A program made the position numbers and the translations under genes. 64,000 nt of DNA from Mycolicibacterium septicum DSM 44393 (lineage in GTDB: Bacteria > Actinomycetota > Actinomycetes > Mycobacteriales > Mycobacteriaceae): NCBI RefSeq assembly GCF_000455325.1, contig NZ_HG322951.1, forward strand, positions 3,455,156 through 3,519,155. Reading direction: 5' to 3'. The notes beneath the pieces were generated by a model. It did not search any database, was not told where the DNA came from, and saw nothing but the letters and a program-made list of their open reading frames with translations. Of the stretch, positions 1-8,953 are shown one piece after another; position 1 is the first letter of the stretch; the number at the start of each line of letters is the position of its first letter.

Positions 1-2
1 GG

Positions 3-152
3 GGAACCGAGTCGCCCGAGGTGATGGCCAGGCGATTGGAGACGGCGCGGGCCGAAATGGCCGCCAAATCCGACTTTGACCAGGTCGTGGTAAACCGCCA
101 GTTGGAAACTGCGTGTGCTGAATTGGTATCCTTGCTGGTGGACAGTCGATGA
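3..152 (+). CDS. gmk: Guanylate kinase, C-terminal fragment
   Basis: The window opens inside this gene; the last 49 codons and the TGA stop are present. The visible tail, with [14 protein letters not shown] followed by a helix ending in LVSLLVDSR, matches the C-terminal helix of guanylate kinase, which phosphorylates GMP to GDP with ATP. The P-loop and GMP-binding domain lie upstream of the window and cannot be checked. The assignment rests on the tail and on the position before rpoZ and coaBC, the usual mycobacterial order gmk-rpoZ-coaBC-metK. Confidence 0.85.
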   Translation, partial: GTESPEVMARRLETARAEMAAKSDFDQVVVNRQLETACAELVSLLVDSR

Positions 153-246
153 CTCATCGTGGCGGGACCGACGCGATCGGATCCGCGAGCCACCAGCACG
201 CTGTTCGCAAAATGCATTTTCGCCATAACCGCCAGGAGACTTTTTA

Positions 247-567
247 GTGAGCACCCCGCACGCCGATGCGCAGCTGGCCGCTGCGGACGACATCGATTCG
301 TCCGCCGCCAGCGCCTACGACACTCCGCTGGGCATCACCAACCCGCCCATCGACGAGTTGCTGGACCGCGCGTCGAGCAAGTACGCGCTGGTGATCTACG
401 CCGCCAAGCGTGCGCGTCAGATCAACGATTACTACAACCAGCTGGGCGACGGCATCCTTGAGTACGTCGGCCCGCTGGTCGAGCCGGGTCTGCAGGAGAA
501 GCCGCTGTCGATCGCGATGCGGGAGATCCACGAGGACCTGCTCGAGCACACCGAGGGCGGCGAGTAG
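247..567 (+). CDS. rpoZ: DNA-directed RNA polymerase omega subunit
   Basis: A 106-residue protein, normal for mycobacterial omega. It helps assemble and stabilise RNA polymerase by chaperoning the beta' subunit. The conserved block runs from about residue 35 ([20 protein letters not shown]) through [17 protein letters not shown]; the first 30 residues are a variable mycobacterial extension. The GTG start at 247 is preceded by the ribosome-binding sequence AGGAG at 233-237. The gene lies 94 bases after gmk and 18 bases before coaBC, so co-transcription with coaBC is likely. Confidence 0.95.
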   Translation: MSTPHADAQLAAADDIDSSAASAYDTPLGITNPPIDELLDRASSKYALVIYAAKRARQINDYYNQLGDGILEYVGPLVEPGLQEKPLSIAMREIHEDLLEHTEGGE

Positions 568-585
568 CCAGGCCAGGGCCGGCAC

Positions 586-1833
586 GTGAACGCGGGTAAG
601 CGAATCGTCGTCGGCGTGGCCGGCGGCATTGCCGCCTACAAGGCGTGCACCCTGGTCCGTCAACTCACCGAGGCCGGCCATTCGGTGCGCGTGCTGCCCA
701 CCGAGTCGGCGCTGCGCTTCGTCGGAGCCGCCACGTTCGAAGCCCTGTCGGGCAATCCCGTGCACACCGGTGTCTTCACGGACGTGCACGAGGTGCCGCA
801 TGTGCGGATCGGCCAAGAAGCCGATCTTGTCGTCGTCGCACCCGCCACCGCCGATCTGCTGGCCCGCGCGGTCGCAGGCCGCGCTGACGACCTGCTGACC
901 GCCACGCTGCTCACGGCGCGATGTCCCGTGTTGTTCGCCCCGGCGATGCATACCGAGATGTGGTTCCACCCGGCCACCGTCGACAACGTGGCCACGCTGC
1001 GCCGTCGGGGTGCGGTGGTGCTGGAACCCGCGTCCGGGCGGCTCACGGGAGCCGACAGCGGCGCGGGACGGCTACCTGAGGCCGAAGAGATCGCCACCTT
1101 CGCACAGCTCCTGCTGGAGCGGGGCGATGCCCTGCCGTACGACCTGGCCGGGGTCAAGGCGCTGGTGACCGCAGGCGGCACCCGTGAACCGCTCGATCCG
1201 GTGCGGTTCATCGGCAACCGAAGTTCCGGCAAGCAGGGATATGCCGTGGCCAGGGTCCTGGCCCAACGCGGCGCGGACGTGACACTGGTCGCGGGCAATA
1301 CCGCAGGTCTGGTCGATCCGGCCGGCGTCAATGTCGTGCACATCGGTTCGGCAGCGCTGTTGCGCGATGCGGTGTCCAAGTACGCCCCCGAATCCAACGT
1401 GCTGGTGATGGCCGCGGCCGTCGCCGACTTCCGACCTGCCCAGGTGGCTACCGCCAAGATCAAAAAGGGCGGGGCATCCGAACCCAGCTCCATCGACCTC
1501 GTCCGCAACGACGACGTGCTCGCCGGGGCGGTCCGGGCCCGTACTGAAGGGCAGTTGCCGAATATGCAGGCCATCGTCGGTTTCGCCGCCGAGACCGGCG
1601 ACGCCAATGGCGATGTGTTGTTCCATGCGAGGGCCAAACTCCAGCGCAAGGGGTGTGACCTGCTTGTGGTCAACGCGGTGGGGGAGAACCGGGCGTTCGA
1701 GGTCGACAACAACGACGGTTGGTTGCTGAGTGCCGACGGCGCCGAGGTCGCACTTGAGCACGGTTCGAAGACACTGATGGCCACCCGTATCGTGGACGCG
1801 ATCGCGGCGTTTCGGGGCAAGCAAGACGGGTGA
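586..1833 (+). CDS. coaBC: Bifunctional phosphopantothenoylcysteine decarboxylase / phosphopantothenate-cysteine ligase
   Basis: A 415-residue two-domain enzyme of coenzyme A synthesis, called dfp in M. tuberculosis. The N-terminal half (about 1-185) is the FMN-dependent decarboxylase: GGIAAYKA near residue 12, VVVAPATADLLARA, and PAMHTEMW. The C-terminal half is the CTP-dependent ligase: GGTREPLDPVRFIGNRSSG near residue 200, AAAVADFRP and the AKIKK lysines. In the decarboxylase motif a histidine sits where E. coli Dfp has asparagine (PAMN). I believe this is usual in mycobacteria but could not check. The GTG start at 586 gives the canonical N-terminus. Confidence 0.95.
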   Translation: MNAGKRIVVGVAGGIAAYKACTLVRQLTEAGHSVRVLPTESALRFVGAATFEALSGNPVHTGVFTDVHEVPHVRIGQEADLVVVAPATADLLARAVAGRADDLLTATLLTARCPVLFAPAMHTEMWFHPATVDNVATLRRRGAVVLEPASGRLTGADSGAGRLPEAEEIATFAQLLLERGDALPYDLAGVKALVTAGGTREPLDPVRFIGNRSSGKQGYAVARVLAQRGADVTLVAGNTAGLVDPAGVNVVHIGSAALLRDAVSKYAPESNVLVMAAAVADFRPAQVATAKIKKGGASEPSSIDLVRNDDVLAGAVRARTEGQLPNMQAIVGFAAETGDANGDVLFHARAKLQRKGCDLLVVNAVGENRAFEVDNNDGWLLSADGAEVALEHGSKTLMATRIVDAIAAFRGKQDG

Positions 1834-1863
1834 TCCGACGTACGCATCAAGGTGCGGATAAGG

Positions 1864-1898
1864 GTTGCGCAATCGCGCCCCACGCGCTTGGGTGCAAC
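1864..1898 (+). other. Stem-loop upstream of metK
   Basis: GTTGCGC (1864-1870) pairs with GTGCAAC (1892-1898) through seven base pairs, one of them G-U. Inside it GCGC (1875-1878) pairs with GCGC (1884-1887) around a CCCAC loop, leaving a 4/4 internal loop. There is no T-tract after it, so it does not look like an intrinsic terminator. It lies just upstream of the putative metK -10 element, so it could be a protein-binding palindrome or an RNA structure in read-through transcripts from coaBC. Confidence 0.4.
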
Positions 1899-1908
1899 AG
1901 GGCATAGA

Positions 1909-1914
1909 TATTAT
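1909..1914 (+). promoter_or_regulatory. Putative metK promoter -10 element
   Basis: TATTAT at 1909-1914 is an almost ideal SigA -10 hexamer, with TTGGGT at 1888-1893 as a possible -35 (15-base spacer, a little short). A transcript from here would carry a leader of about 57 nt before the metK GTG, including the AAGGAAGGA ribosome-binding site. Confidence 0.45.
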
Positions 1915-1977
1915 TCGCCTAACTAAGTAGTTTTGAGACTGAGAACTTTTTCAGATCGGCAAGGAAGGAAGCAGACC

Positions 1978-3177
1978 GTGAGCCAAGGTCGCCTGTTTAC
2001 CAGTGAGTCGGTAACCGAAGGACACCCCGACAAGATCTGTGATGCGATCAGCGACTCGGTGCTCGACGCGCTGCTGGAGCAGGATCCCAAGTCGCGGGTC
2101 GCGGTGGAGACGCTCGTCACCACCGGTCAGGTGCACGTCGCCGGTGAGGTCACCACCTCCGCCTACGCCGACATTCCGAAGATCGTCCGTGACCGCATCC
2201 TGGAGATCGGCTACGACTCCTCGACCAAGGGTTTCGACGGCGCGTCCTGCGGCGTGAACATCGCCATCGGCGCACAGTCGCCCGACATCGCCCAGGGCGT
2301 GGACACCGCCCACGAGGCACGCGTGGAGGGCGCCGCTGATCCGCTGGACTCCCAGGGCGCCGGCGACCAGGGCCTGATGTTCGGATACGCCATCGGCGAC
2401 ACCCCAGAGTTGATGCCGCTGCCCATCGCGCTGGCCCACCGGCTGTCGCGCCGGCTGACCGAGGTCCGCAAGAACGGCGTGCTCGATTACCTGCGCCCGG
2501 ACGGCAAGACGCAGGTCACCATCCAGTACGACGGCCGGACGCCGGTGCGGTTGGACACCGTGGTGCTGTCCACCCAGCACGCGGACGGGATCGACCTGGA
2601 GGGCACCCTGACCCCGGACATCCGGGAGAAGGTCGTCAACACCGTGCTGGCCGACCTCAACCACGACACCCTCGACACCTCCGATTTCCGCCTCCTGGTC
2701 AACCCGACCGGCAAGTTCGTGCTCGGCGGGCCGATGGGTGATGCCGGTCTGACCGGCCGCAAGATCATCGTCGACACCTACGGTGGCTGGGCCCGCCACG
2801 GTGGCGGCGCCTTCTCCGGCAAGGATCCGTCAAAGGTGGACCGTTCGGCCGCGTACGCGATGCGCTGGGTGGCCAAGAACGTCGTCGCCGCCGGGCTGGC
2901 GGAACGCGTCGAGGTCCAGGTCGCCTACGCGATCGGCAAGGCCGCCCCGGTCGGCCTGTTCGTCGAGACCTTCGGCACCGAGACCGTCGACCCGGCCCGC
3001 ATCGAGAAGGCCATCAGCAGCGTGTTCGATCTGCGCCCCGGCGCGATCATCCGCGACCTGGACCTGTTGCGGCCGATCTACGCCCAGACGGCGGCCTACG
3101 GCCACTTCGGGCGTACCGACATCGAGTTGCCCTGGGAGCAGCTGAACAAGGTCGACGACCTGAAGGCATCCGTCTGA
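1978..3177 (+). CDS. metK: S-adenosylmethionine synthase
   Basis: Makes S-adenosylmethionine from methionine and ATP. The protein is 399 residues from the GTG at 1978, which gives the usual N-terminus [19 protein letters not shown] and has AAGGAAGGA just upstream; a longer in-frame reading from 1933 would add 15 non-conserved residues. Family motifs are intact: GHPDK (ATP binding), [12 protein letters not shown] near residue 125, and the Gly-rich [16 protein letters not shown] near residue 282. The gene has its own likely promoter and is closed by a strong terminator at 3201-3234. Confidence 0.97.
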   Translation: MSQGRLFTSESVTEGHPDKICDAISDSVLDALLEQDPKSRVAVETLVTTGQVHVAGEVTTSAYADIPKIVRDRILEIGYDSSTKGFDGASCGVNIAIGAQSPDIAQGVDTAHEARVEGAADPLDSQGAGDQGLMFGYAIGDTPELMPLPIALAHRLSRRLTEVRKNGVLDYLRPDGKTQVTIQYDGRTPVRLDTVVLSTQHADGIDLEGTLTPDIREKVVNTVLADLNHDTLDTSDFRLLVNPTGKFVLGGPMGDAGLTGRKIIVDTYGGWARHGGGAFSGKDPSKVDRSAAYAMRWVAKNVVAAGLAERVEVQVAYAIGKAAPVGLFVETFGTETVDPARIEKAISSVFDLRPGAIIRDLDLLRPIYAQTAAYGHFGRTDIELPWEQLNKVDDLKASV

Positions 3178-3200
3178 CCTGTCCTGCGCGAGCAGACGCC

Positions 3201-3234
3201 AAAGCCCCCGACACGTCACGTGTTCGGGGGCTTT
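3201..3234 (+). terminator. Intrinsic terminator after metK
   Basis: AAAGCCCCCG-ACACG (3201-3215) is complementary to CGTGT-TCGGGGGCTTT (3219-3234) with one bulged base, giving a stem of about 15 pairs and a tiny loop. It starts 24 bases after the metK stop. The stem is G/C-rich and closes with A-T pairs; a long U-tract is missing, as is common in mycobacteria. Confidence 0.8.
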
Positions 3235-3365
3235 CGCGTCTGCCCAAGTTCTTTGCTGTGTGATCGGCCCACAGCATGAACACAGATGCAGCCCAGTGCT
3301 TTCCCATCGATGTTGATCAGGATGTTCCGGTTGCTCTACTGACCCAACCGGAAGGATTTTCTGCG

Positions 3366-3794
3366 ATGACGATCGACTCTCGGCCGGCAGCGGCACGACG
3401 CCGACGGGCCGCGCTCGCTCTCGGGACGGCTGCGCTGGCGGCCTCGTTCGCGGTGGCGTGCGGCTCGCACGGCTCCGGCCCGGAGAAGACCACCACGACC
3501 ACCACGACGCCGACAACGACCGCGACCACCGCCGCGAGCGACAACAGTGGATCGTCGGGCGGCGGAAGTGCGGGTGGTGGCGGTGGAGGCGGCCACCATC
3601 ACGAGGGTGGCCAGCAGCAGGCGCCGGTGACCGATACCGTCACGCAGACCGACACCGCTACCGCCACTGCGACGCAAACCGAGACGCAGACGCAGACGTC
3701 CACGCAGACCGTGCAGCAGCGGCCGGGCGGACAGAACCAATACGGCGGGCAGAACCAGTACGGCGGGCAGAACCAGCAGCCCGGCCGTCACTGA
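3366..3794 (+). CDS. Putative secreted lipoprotein with low-complexity Thr/Gly/Gln tail
   Basis: A 142-residue protein of unknown function. From the ATG at 3366 (preceded by GGAAGG) it has an arginine-rich n-region, a hydrophobic stretch and a lipobox-like FAVAC with cysteine 32, so export and lipidation are plausible. The rest is low complexity: a Thr-rich run (about 40-58), a Gly/His block, a region of alternating Thr and Gln, and a C-terminus of three six-residue GGQNQ-type repeats. No catalytic domain is visible. A start at 3276 would place an unlikely extension before the signal sequence. It is convergent with the monooxygenase that follows. Confidence 0.65.
   Translation: MTIDSRPAAARRRRAALALGTAALAASFAVACGSHGSGPEKTTTTTTTPTTTATTAASDNSGSSGGGSAGGGGGGGHHHEGGQQQAPVTDTVTQTDTATATATQTETQTQTSTQTVQQRPGGQNQYGGQNQYGGQNQQPGRH
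3726..3779 (+). repeat. Three 18-bp tandem repeats inside the low-complexity gene
   Basis: The units at 3726-3743, 3744-3761 and 3762-3779 follow GGCGGGCAGAACCAGTAC with one to three mismatches each. They encode repeated GGQNQ(Y) hexapeptides at the C-terminus of the putative lipoprotein. The length is a multiple of three, so copy-number change keeps the frame. Confidence 0.75.
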
Positions 3795-3806
3795 CGCCGT
3801 GGGTGG

Positions 3807-5279
3807 CTACGAGGTGAACGCGTAGTCGTCCAGGTCGAAGCTGCGGCTGCGCCAATACGCCTCGAATGTGGTGGCGGGCCGCAGCGGCACGTCCCCGTTG
3901 CGATCGAAGTAGTAGCTGTTGGCCAGGCTGCAGCTGTCCTGCCAGAAGATCTGGCGGTGACGCTTGCGCATCATCTCGGCGAAGTACCGGTCGTTGGCCT
4001 CCTGGCGGACCTCGACGCGGCGGGCCGTCCGGCGGTCGGCCTGCTCGATGCACCGCACCAGGTGACGCGTCTGGGCCTCGATCATCGCGAAGTAGGACGA
4101 CCCGACGTAGCCGTAAGGGCCCATCACGGAGAAGAAGTTCGCGAAACCGGGAACACTGACACCTTCGTAGGCCTGCATCCGGTGCTGCTTCCAGAACTCG
4201 CTCAGCGACTGCTCGCCCGACCCCACGATGTCGAATGTCAGTGCGTCGACGTCCATCACCTTGAAGCCGGTGGCCAGGATCAGCACGTCGACGTCATGGC
4301 TCTCACCGTCGGCGGTCGCGACACCGGATCCCGTGATCTTGTCGATCGGTTCGGTGACCAGCCGTACGTTGTCCCGGTTGAATGTGGCCAAATAGGTGTT
4401 GTGGAAGCCGGGTCGCTTACATCCCACCGCGTACCGCGGTGTGAGCTTGTCGCGTACCTCCGGGTCACGCACCTGCTGGCGTAGGTACGCCCGGCCGGCT
4501 CCACCGGCCCGCTTGGCGAACGGGTTGATCGTGAAGTACTGCGCGGCGAGCGGGAACGTGAACTCCACGTACGCCTGGCTGATCAGGCGGTGCAGCGTCC
4601 GCCCGCCGGGCAGTCGCAGCGCCCAGCGTGCGACCGGCGGGATCGGCACATCGAACTTCGGGAAGCACCAGATCGGGGTGCGCTGAAACACGGTGAGTTG
4701 TTTGACCTTCGGGGCGATTTCGGGGATCACCTGGACCGCTGATGCGCCCGTGCCGATGATCGCCACCCGCTTGCCCGTCAAATCCAGGGCGTGATCCCAG
4801 CGGGCGGTGTGCACGGTGACCCCGGCGAAGGAGTCCACGCCGTCGATCTCGGGCAGCTTCGGGACGGTCAGCACCCCGCTGGCGTTGACCAGGAACCGAG
4901 CCGTCAGTGTCTCGCCCGAGTCGAGGTCCAGCCGCCACAGGTTCTCCTCGTCATCGAAGACCGCGCGGGCGACGGTGGTGTTGAACCGGATCCGGGGCCG
5001 CAGACCGTACTTGTCAACGCAGTTGTCGGCGTAGGCGCGCAACTCATTGCCCGGGGCGTAGGTGCGTGACCACACCCGCGACTGCTCGAACGAGAACTGA
5101 TAGGAGAACGACGGGATATCCACGGCCACACCGGGGTAGGTGTTCCAGAACCAGGTTCCACCGGCTCCGTCCCCGGCCTCCAGGATCAGATAGTCGTGCA
5201 GCCCCGCCTTGTCCAACGCGATGGCGGCGCCGATGCCGGAGAATCCGGCGCCGACGATGAGGGTGTGAAAGTCGGGCAT
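3807..5279 (-). CDS. Flavin-containing Baeyer-Villiger-type monooxygenase
   Basis: A 490-residue NADPH- and FAD-dependent monooxygenase, the syntenic counterpart of the monooxygenase next to cyp132 in M. tuberculosis. FAD-binding GAGFSG is at residues 10-15, the Baeyer-Villiger fingerprint FAGVTVHTARW near residue 150, the NADPH Rossmann motif GTGASA near residue 175, and the ATG motif (ILATGFKVMD) near residue 345. Such enzymes insert oxygen into ketones or hydroxylate lipophilic substrates; the substrate here is unknown. Its ATG overlaps the stop of the upstream P450 by one base (TGATG), so the two are translationally coupled and may act in sequence on one substrate. Confidence 0.9.
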   Translation of the reverse strand: MPDFHTLIVGAGFSGIGAAIALDKAGLHDYLILEAGDGAGGTWFWNTYPGVAVDIPSFSYQFSFEQSRVWSRTYAPGNELRAYADNCVDKYGLRPRIRFNTTVARAVFDDEENLWRLDLDSGETLTARFLVNASGVLTVPKLPEIDGVDSFAGVTVHTARWDHALDLTGKRVAIIGTGASAVQVIPEIAPKVKQLTVFQRTPIWCFPKFDVPIPPVARWALRLPGGRTLHRLISQAYVEFTFPLAAQYFTINPFAKRAGGAGRAYLRQQVRDPEVRDKLTPRYAVGCKRPGFHNTYLATFNRDNVRLVTEPIDKITGSGVATADGESHDVDVLILATGFKVMDVDALTFDIVGSGEQSLSEFWKQHRMQAYEGVSVPGFANFFSVMGPYGYVGSSYFAMIEAQTRHLVRCIEQADRRTARRVEVRQEANDRYFAEMMRKRHRQIFWQDSCSLANSYYFDRNGDVPLRPATTFEAYWRSRSFDLDDYAFTS

Positions 5280-6658
5280 CAGGCCACCTCCCGGCTGCGT
5301 CCGGTCATGTGAACGCCGTGTTTGGGTCGCAACGTCAACGTAGCCTCCAACTCCACCGAGTGATCAGGATTGAGGTCGAATACGAACCGCCGGCTCATGA
5401 TCGCGGCGATCAGCGCCATCTCCATCAGCGCGAAACTCTGTCCGATGCAGATGCGGCGCCCGCCGCCGAAGGGGAGATAGGCCGAGCGGGGACGGCTCTT
5501 GGGCGCATCGCCAAGAAAACGGCTCGGGTCGAAGGTTTCCGGATCGGGCCACCATCGGCTGTCGTGGTGGATCTGGTGAATCGGGATGATCACCGTGGTG
5601 CCGGGGCGGATGTGGTGGCCGTCGATGGCGTCGGGCTCGACGGCCTCGCGCGCCACGATCCACACCGCGGAGTAGTACCGCTGCGACTCCTGAAGGCACG
5701 CGGTCGTCCACGGCAGCCGGGTCAGGTCCGCAGCGGTGGGACGACGCGCCCCGATCGCGTCATCGACCTCGGCCAGCATCCGGTCCCGGGCTTCGGGATG
5801 GCGTGCCATCAGGAACCAGAACCACGCCATCGCATTGGCGGTCGTCTCGTGCCCCGCGAGCATGAACGTCAGCGCCTCGTCCCGGACACGCCGGCGGGGC
5901 CAGGTTCCATCGTCGGCGCCGAACAGCACGTTGAGCAGGTCGGCTGATTCCGTGGGATGGGCGAGACGCTCGTCGAGGACGGTGTTCACCGCGGTGTCCA
6001 GAGCAAGGGCGATCCGCTGGCCTTCGCGAAGCGGTGGGGGCAGCGGGATCCCGGAGAACGTGCTGGTCGCGATGGCGTCGTAGACCGGGCGGGGGAGCAG
6101 GCCCAGGAGCCCGAGTCTGGCCAGCAGTTCGGTGCGTCGGAGTCCACGCGTCGTGAGGTCCCGCATGCTGTGCACGATCGGGCCGAAATCCTGGCTGAAC
6201 AGCGCGTTGGAGACCACCCGCAGGGTCGTTTCCACCATCGCCGCGTGCATGTCGAACTGCACGCCGTCGCCCTGTTCGGTGAGCTCGTCCGTCGCCCGTT
6301 CGATCGGGTCGATCATCAGGTCGACGATCGTATTGAGGTGACGGCGCGCGAAAGTCGGATTCAGTGCCGTGCGGTGACCGGCCCAGGAGTCGCCCTCGTC
6401 GGTCAGCAGGTTGATCCCCGCCGCGGCACGGATCGGTTCGTACTCGTTGGATTTGACGTAGCGAAGGCGCGCCTGGTGTAGCACGTGGTCGACATAGTCA
6501 GGGTGCGTGATCGATACGAAACGCCTTCCGGCGCAGCGGAACCGGGTGATGTCCCGGCCCTGGGTCCGGGCCAGGAAGCCTCCGTCGGTGCTGAATCCGA
6601 CGGTGATGGCCTCGCGGGTCATGGTCCACGTGCTCAGTCGTGCCGCCGGCGCCGCCAT
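5279..6658 (-). CDS. Cytochrome P450, cyp132-like
   Basis: A 459-residue P450. The I-helix oxygen-activation motif AGHETT lies near residue 266, the K-helix ExxR (ESQR) near 323, and the heme-thiolate loop FGGGRRICIG near 396-405, with the cysteine at about 403. The start is the ATG at 6658, which follows the TACGCT hexamer by 7 bases and gives a normal P450 N-terminus; the reading frame stays open further upstream but that part lies antisense to the AraC gene. In gene order it matches cyp132. It is the first gene of a two-gene operon with the monooxygenase and is divergent from the AraC regulator, which probably controls it. Confidence 0.9.
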   Translation of the reverse strand: MAAPAARLSTWTMTREAITVGFSTDGGFLARTQGRDITRFRCAGRRFVSITHPDYVDHVLHQARLRYVKSNEYEPIRAAAGINLLTDEGDSWAGHRTALNPTFARRHLNTIVDLMIDPIERATDELTEQGDGVQFDMHAAMVETTLRVVSNALFSQDFGPIVHSMRDLTTRGLRRTELLARLGLLGLLPRPVYDAIATSTFSGIPLPPPLREGQRIALALDTAVNTVLDERLAHPTESADLLNVLFGADDGTWPRRRVRDEALTFMLAGHETTANAMAWFWFLMARHPEARDRMLAEVDDAIGARRPTAADLTRLPWTTACLQESQRYYSAVWIVAREAVEPDAIDGHHIRPGTTVIIPIHQIHHDSRWWPDPETFDPSRFLGDAPKSRPRSAYLPFGGGRRICIGQSFALMEMALIAAIMSRRFVFDLNPDHSVELEATLTLRPKHGVHMTGRSREVA

Positions 6659-6664
6659 GAATCC

Positions 6665-6670
6665 AGCGTA
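6665..6670 (-). promoter_or_regulatory. -10 element of the P450 gene (leaderless layout)
   Basis: Read on the minus strand this is TACGCT; its last T is 7 bases before the P450 ATG, so the transcript should begin at or next to the start codon. Confidence 0.5.
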
Positions 6671-6694
6671 TGAGTGACAAGACCGACGAGGAAT

Positions 6695-6729
6695 GGGACT
6701 ATCGGACACAGAGTTGGGATTTTGGGACA
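6695..6729 (+). promoter_or_regulatory. Tandem direct repeats, candidate AraC-type operator
   Basis: GGGACTATCGGACA (6695-6708) and GGGATTTTGGGACA (6716-6729) agree in 11 of 14 positions and begin 21 bp apart, two helical turns. Direct half-sites at that spacing are the classical way AraC-family monomers bind. They lie in the 88-bp space between the P450 and the regulator, upstream of the P450 -10 element and directly before the regulator's ribosome-binding site. Confidence 0.5.
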
Positions 6730-6746
6730 GCGGCTGGAGGCGGACC

Positions 6747-7799
6747 ATGGCCAGGTCGGGATCGATCTCGCGATCAACATGGTCGGCCGACGTGTGCCAT
6801 CCGATCCATGCCACCCGGGTGCTGTGCGAAGTGGCCGTGGAGCGCGGCGTCAGCGCTGCGCAGGTCCTGGCCGGAACCGGTGTGACGCCAGCGGATCTCG
6901 ATGACCCCGATGGTGTGATCAGTGCCCACGACGAGATCCTGGCGGTCCGCCACCTGCAGGCCCGCCTTCCCGATGAACCAGGACTGGGCATCGATGTCGG
7001 TGGCCGGTCGGCCCTGACGCACATGGGGCTGTTCGGGTTCGCCGTCATGTCCTGTGCCACCCTGCGCGAACTCTTCAGCATCGGGATACGGTATTTCGCC
7101 CTGACCACCCTGCAGATCGATCTGCAACTGTTCGAGGGTGCCGACGACTGCGTACTGGAACTCAACGCCGGCCATCTGCCCCGCGACGTCCAGCGCTTCT
7201 TCGTCGAACGGGACATCGCCGGAATGATCGCCACCACAACCAGTTTCGCGTATCCGGTGGTGGCGCAGTACTCCGACCAGATCTCTGCCGAGGTGTCGAT
7301 CGACGAACAGGTGCTGCAGCCGCTGCTGACGTTGATGCCCTTACCGAACGTGACATTCGGCCGTGCCCACTCTCGGCTGCACTTTCCCCGCGCCATGCTC
7401 GACGAGCCGCTGCCGCAAGCTGATCCCTACACCCTCGATCTGTGCATCGCCCAGTGCGATGCGCTGATGCAGCGCTACGAGCAACGTCGCGGTATCACTG
7501 CGGTGGTGCGCAGCAAGCTTTTTCGCGATACCGGCGGGTTTCCGGCCCTGCCCGAGGTGGCAGCCGAGCTCGACATGCATCCGCGCACATTGCGGCGCCG
7601 GCTCGCCGACGAGGGCACGTCATTCCGTGCGTTGGTGAACGAGGCACGCTCGGCGCTCGCGCGCGACCTGCTCTGCAATGTCGGGCTGACCGTCGACGAG
7701 GTATCGCGGCGCCTCGGCTACACCGAGACCTCGACGTTCTGCCATGCGTTCAAACGCTGGCACGGAGTGCCGCCCAGCACGTTCTCACAGACACGCTAG
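6747..7799 (+). CDS. AraC-family transcriptional regulator
   Basis: A 350-residue regulator with an arabinose-binding-like N-terminal domain (about 15-190) and a C-terminal double helix-turn-helix (about 255-345; [20 protein letters not shown] and the second helix block [20 protein letters not shown]). The ATG at 6747 follows GGAGG by six bases; an in-frame upstream start at 6693 would overlap the candidate operator. By position it corresponds to Rv1395 of M. tuberculosis, an AraC-type regulator reported to act at the adjacent cyp132 promoter. It probably controls the divergent P450-monooxygenase pair and itself. Confidence 0.88.
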   Translation: MARSGSISRSTWSADVCHPIHATRVLCEVAVERGVSAAQVLAGTGVTPADLDDPDGVISAHDEILAVRHLQARLPDEPGLGIDVGGRSALTHMGLFGFAVMSCATLRELFSIGIRYFALTTLQIDLQLFEGADDCVLELNAGHLPRDVQRFFVERDIAGMIATTTSFAYPVVAQYSDQISAEVSIDEQVLQPLLTLMPLPNVTFGRAHSRLHFPRAMLDEPLPQADPYTLDLCIAQCDALMQRYEQRRGITAVVRSKLFRDTGGFPALPEVAAELDMHPRTLRRRLADEGTSFRALVNEARSALARDLLCNVGLTVDEVSRRLGYTETSTFCHAFKRWHGVPPSTFSQTR

Positions 7800-7873
7800 C
7801 CATTTGAACTGCGGCGAGCGGCTCCTCGTTCCACACTAGGCCGAGGGTGGCGCGGGAAAGGGGCACGATCACG

Positions 7874-8953
7874 ATGGAATCCGATGACGTTCCGGCGCTC
7901 AACCGCAGGAGAGCACTACTCGGTCTGGCCGCGGTCGGGGGTGTCGCGGCGGTCGGTGTCGGCGGTCTCGCCGAGGCGGCAGGCTGGCTGCGGCCCGGTG
8001 CGCTGACTCCGGCGGATTTCGCCGACCGCTTCGAACAGATCAACGGCCGGCACGACGGATTCCGGCGCAACCACGCCAAAGGCCTGGCCGCGACCGGAAC
8101 ATTCACCAGCACGGGTGCCGGCGCCGAGGTGAGTCGCGCGGCGGTGTTCAAGCCCGGCGCAGTCCCCGTCGTGGGCAGGTTCTCGCTGTCGGGCGGGCTG
8201 CCCGATCAACCCGACAAGCCGGACACCGTGCGGGGATTGGGCCTGATGTTCCGGCTTCCCGACGGGGAGCAGTGGCGCATCGCGATGGTGAACGTCCCGG
8301 TGTTCACCGACAACACCCCGCAGGGCTTCTACGACCGGATGCTCGCGTCACGCCCACAGCCGCAGACCGGCAAACCGGATCCGCAGGCGATGGCGGATTT
8401 CCTGGCCGCCCATCCGGAAACCGCGGCGGCGATGAAGATCATCAAGCAGAGTCCGCCGAGCGCCGGTTTCGCCGACAGCACCTACCGCGGGCTCCATGCC
8501 TTCCGCGCCACCGGCGACCAAGGCCAGACGACGTTCGTCCGGTGGGCAGCCGTGCCCGTGCAACCCGTCGAGCCCGCCGAACCACCGGACGGTAACGACA
8601 GGAACCGCCTCTTCGACGCGCTGATCGAGACGGCGGCACAGGGGCCCATCCGCTGGAAGCTGGTCCTCACCCTGGCCGATCCGAGTGATCCCACCAACGA
8701 CCCGACACTGCCGTGGCCGGTGAACCGTCCGACGATCGAGGCAGGCACCATCACGATCGAAGCCCTCCACACCGAGGCCCCCGGCAACGCCCGCGACATC
8801 AACTTCGACCCGCTGGTGCTGCCTGACGGTCTGACCGCCTCCGACGATCCGGTGCTCAGGGCGCGATCGGCGGTCTATGCCCGTTCGTTCAACCGCAGGG
8901 CTCGAGAACCCAAGTCGCCCAGCGCAGTCGTCGTCCCCGGGGGTGAGCAATGA
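7874..8953 (+). CDS. Catalase-family heme peroxidase with twin-arginine-like leader
   Basis: A 359-residue catalase-related peroxidase (SrpA type), shorter than the roughly 480-residue classical catalases. The N-terminus NRRRALLGLAAVGG (from residue 10) looks like a Tat signal, predicting export in folded form. The distal histidine is in NHAKGLAATGTF, the proximal heme-ligand motif RxxxY is RSAVY at about 331-335, and NVPVF probably holds the distal asparagine. The ATG at 7874 follows GAAAGGGG; a GTG at 7847 is an alternative. The gene overlaps the following cytochrome b561 gene by 4 bp (ATGA), suggesting the b-type cytochrome supplies electrons to the exported peroxidase. Confidence 0.85.
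   Translation: MESDDVPALNRRRALLGLAAVGGVAAVGVGGLAEAAGWLRPGALTPADFADRFEQINGRHDGFRRNHAKGLAATGTFTSTGAGAEVSRAAVFKPGAVPVVGRFSLSGGLPDQPDKPDTVRGLGLMFRLPDGEQWRIAMVNVPVFTDNTPQGFYDRMLASRPQPQTGKPDPQAMADFLAAHPETAAAMKIIKQSPPSAGFADSTYRGLHAFRATGDQGQTTFVRWAAVPVQPVEPAEPPDGNDRNRLFDALIETAAQGPIRWKLVLTLADPSDPTNDPTLPWPVNRPTIEAGTITIEALHTEAPGNARDINFDPLVLPDGLTASDDPVLRARSAVYARSFNRRAREPKSPSAVVVPGGEQ

Noticed and set aside
1834..1977. SAM riboswitch before metK
   Set aside because: There is a stem-loop, but no match to the cores of the SAM riboswitch classes I know and not enough sequence for a SAM-I type.
6659..7396. 246-codon N-terminal extension of the P450 frame
   Set aside because: It lies antisense to the AraC regulator, lacks P450 homology, and the ATG at 6658 has a proper leaderless promoter.
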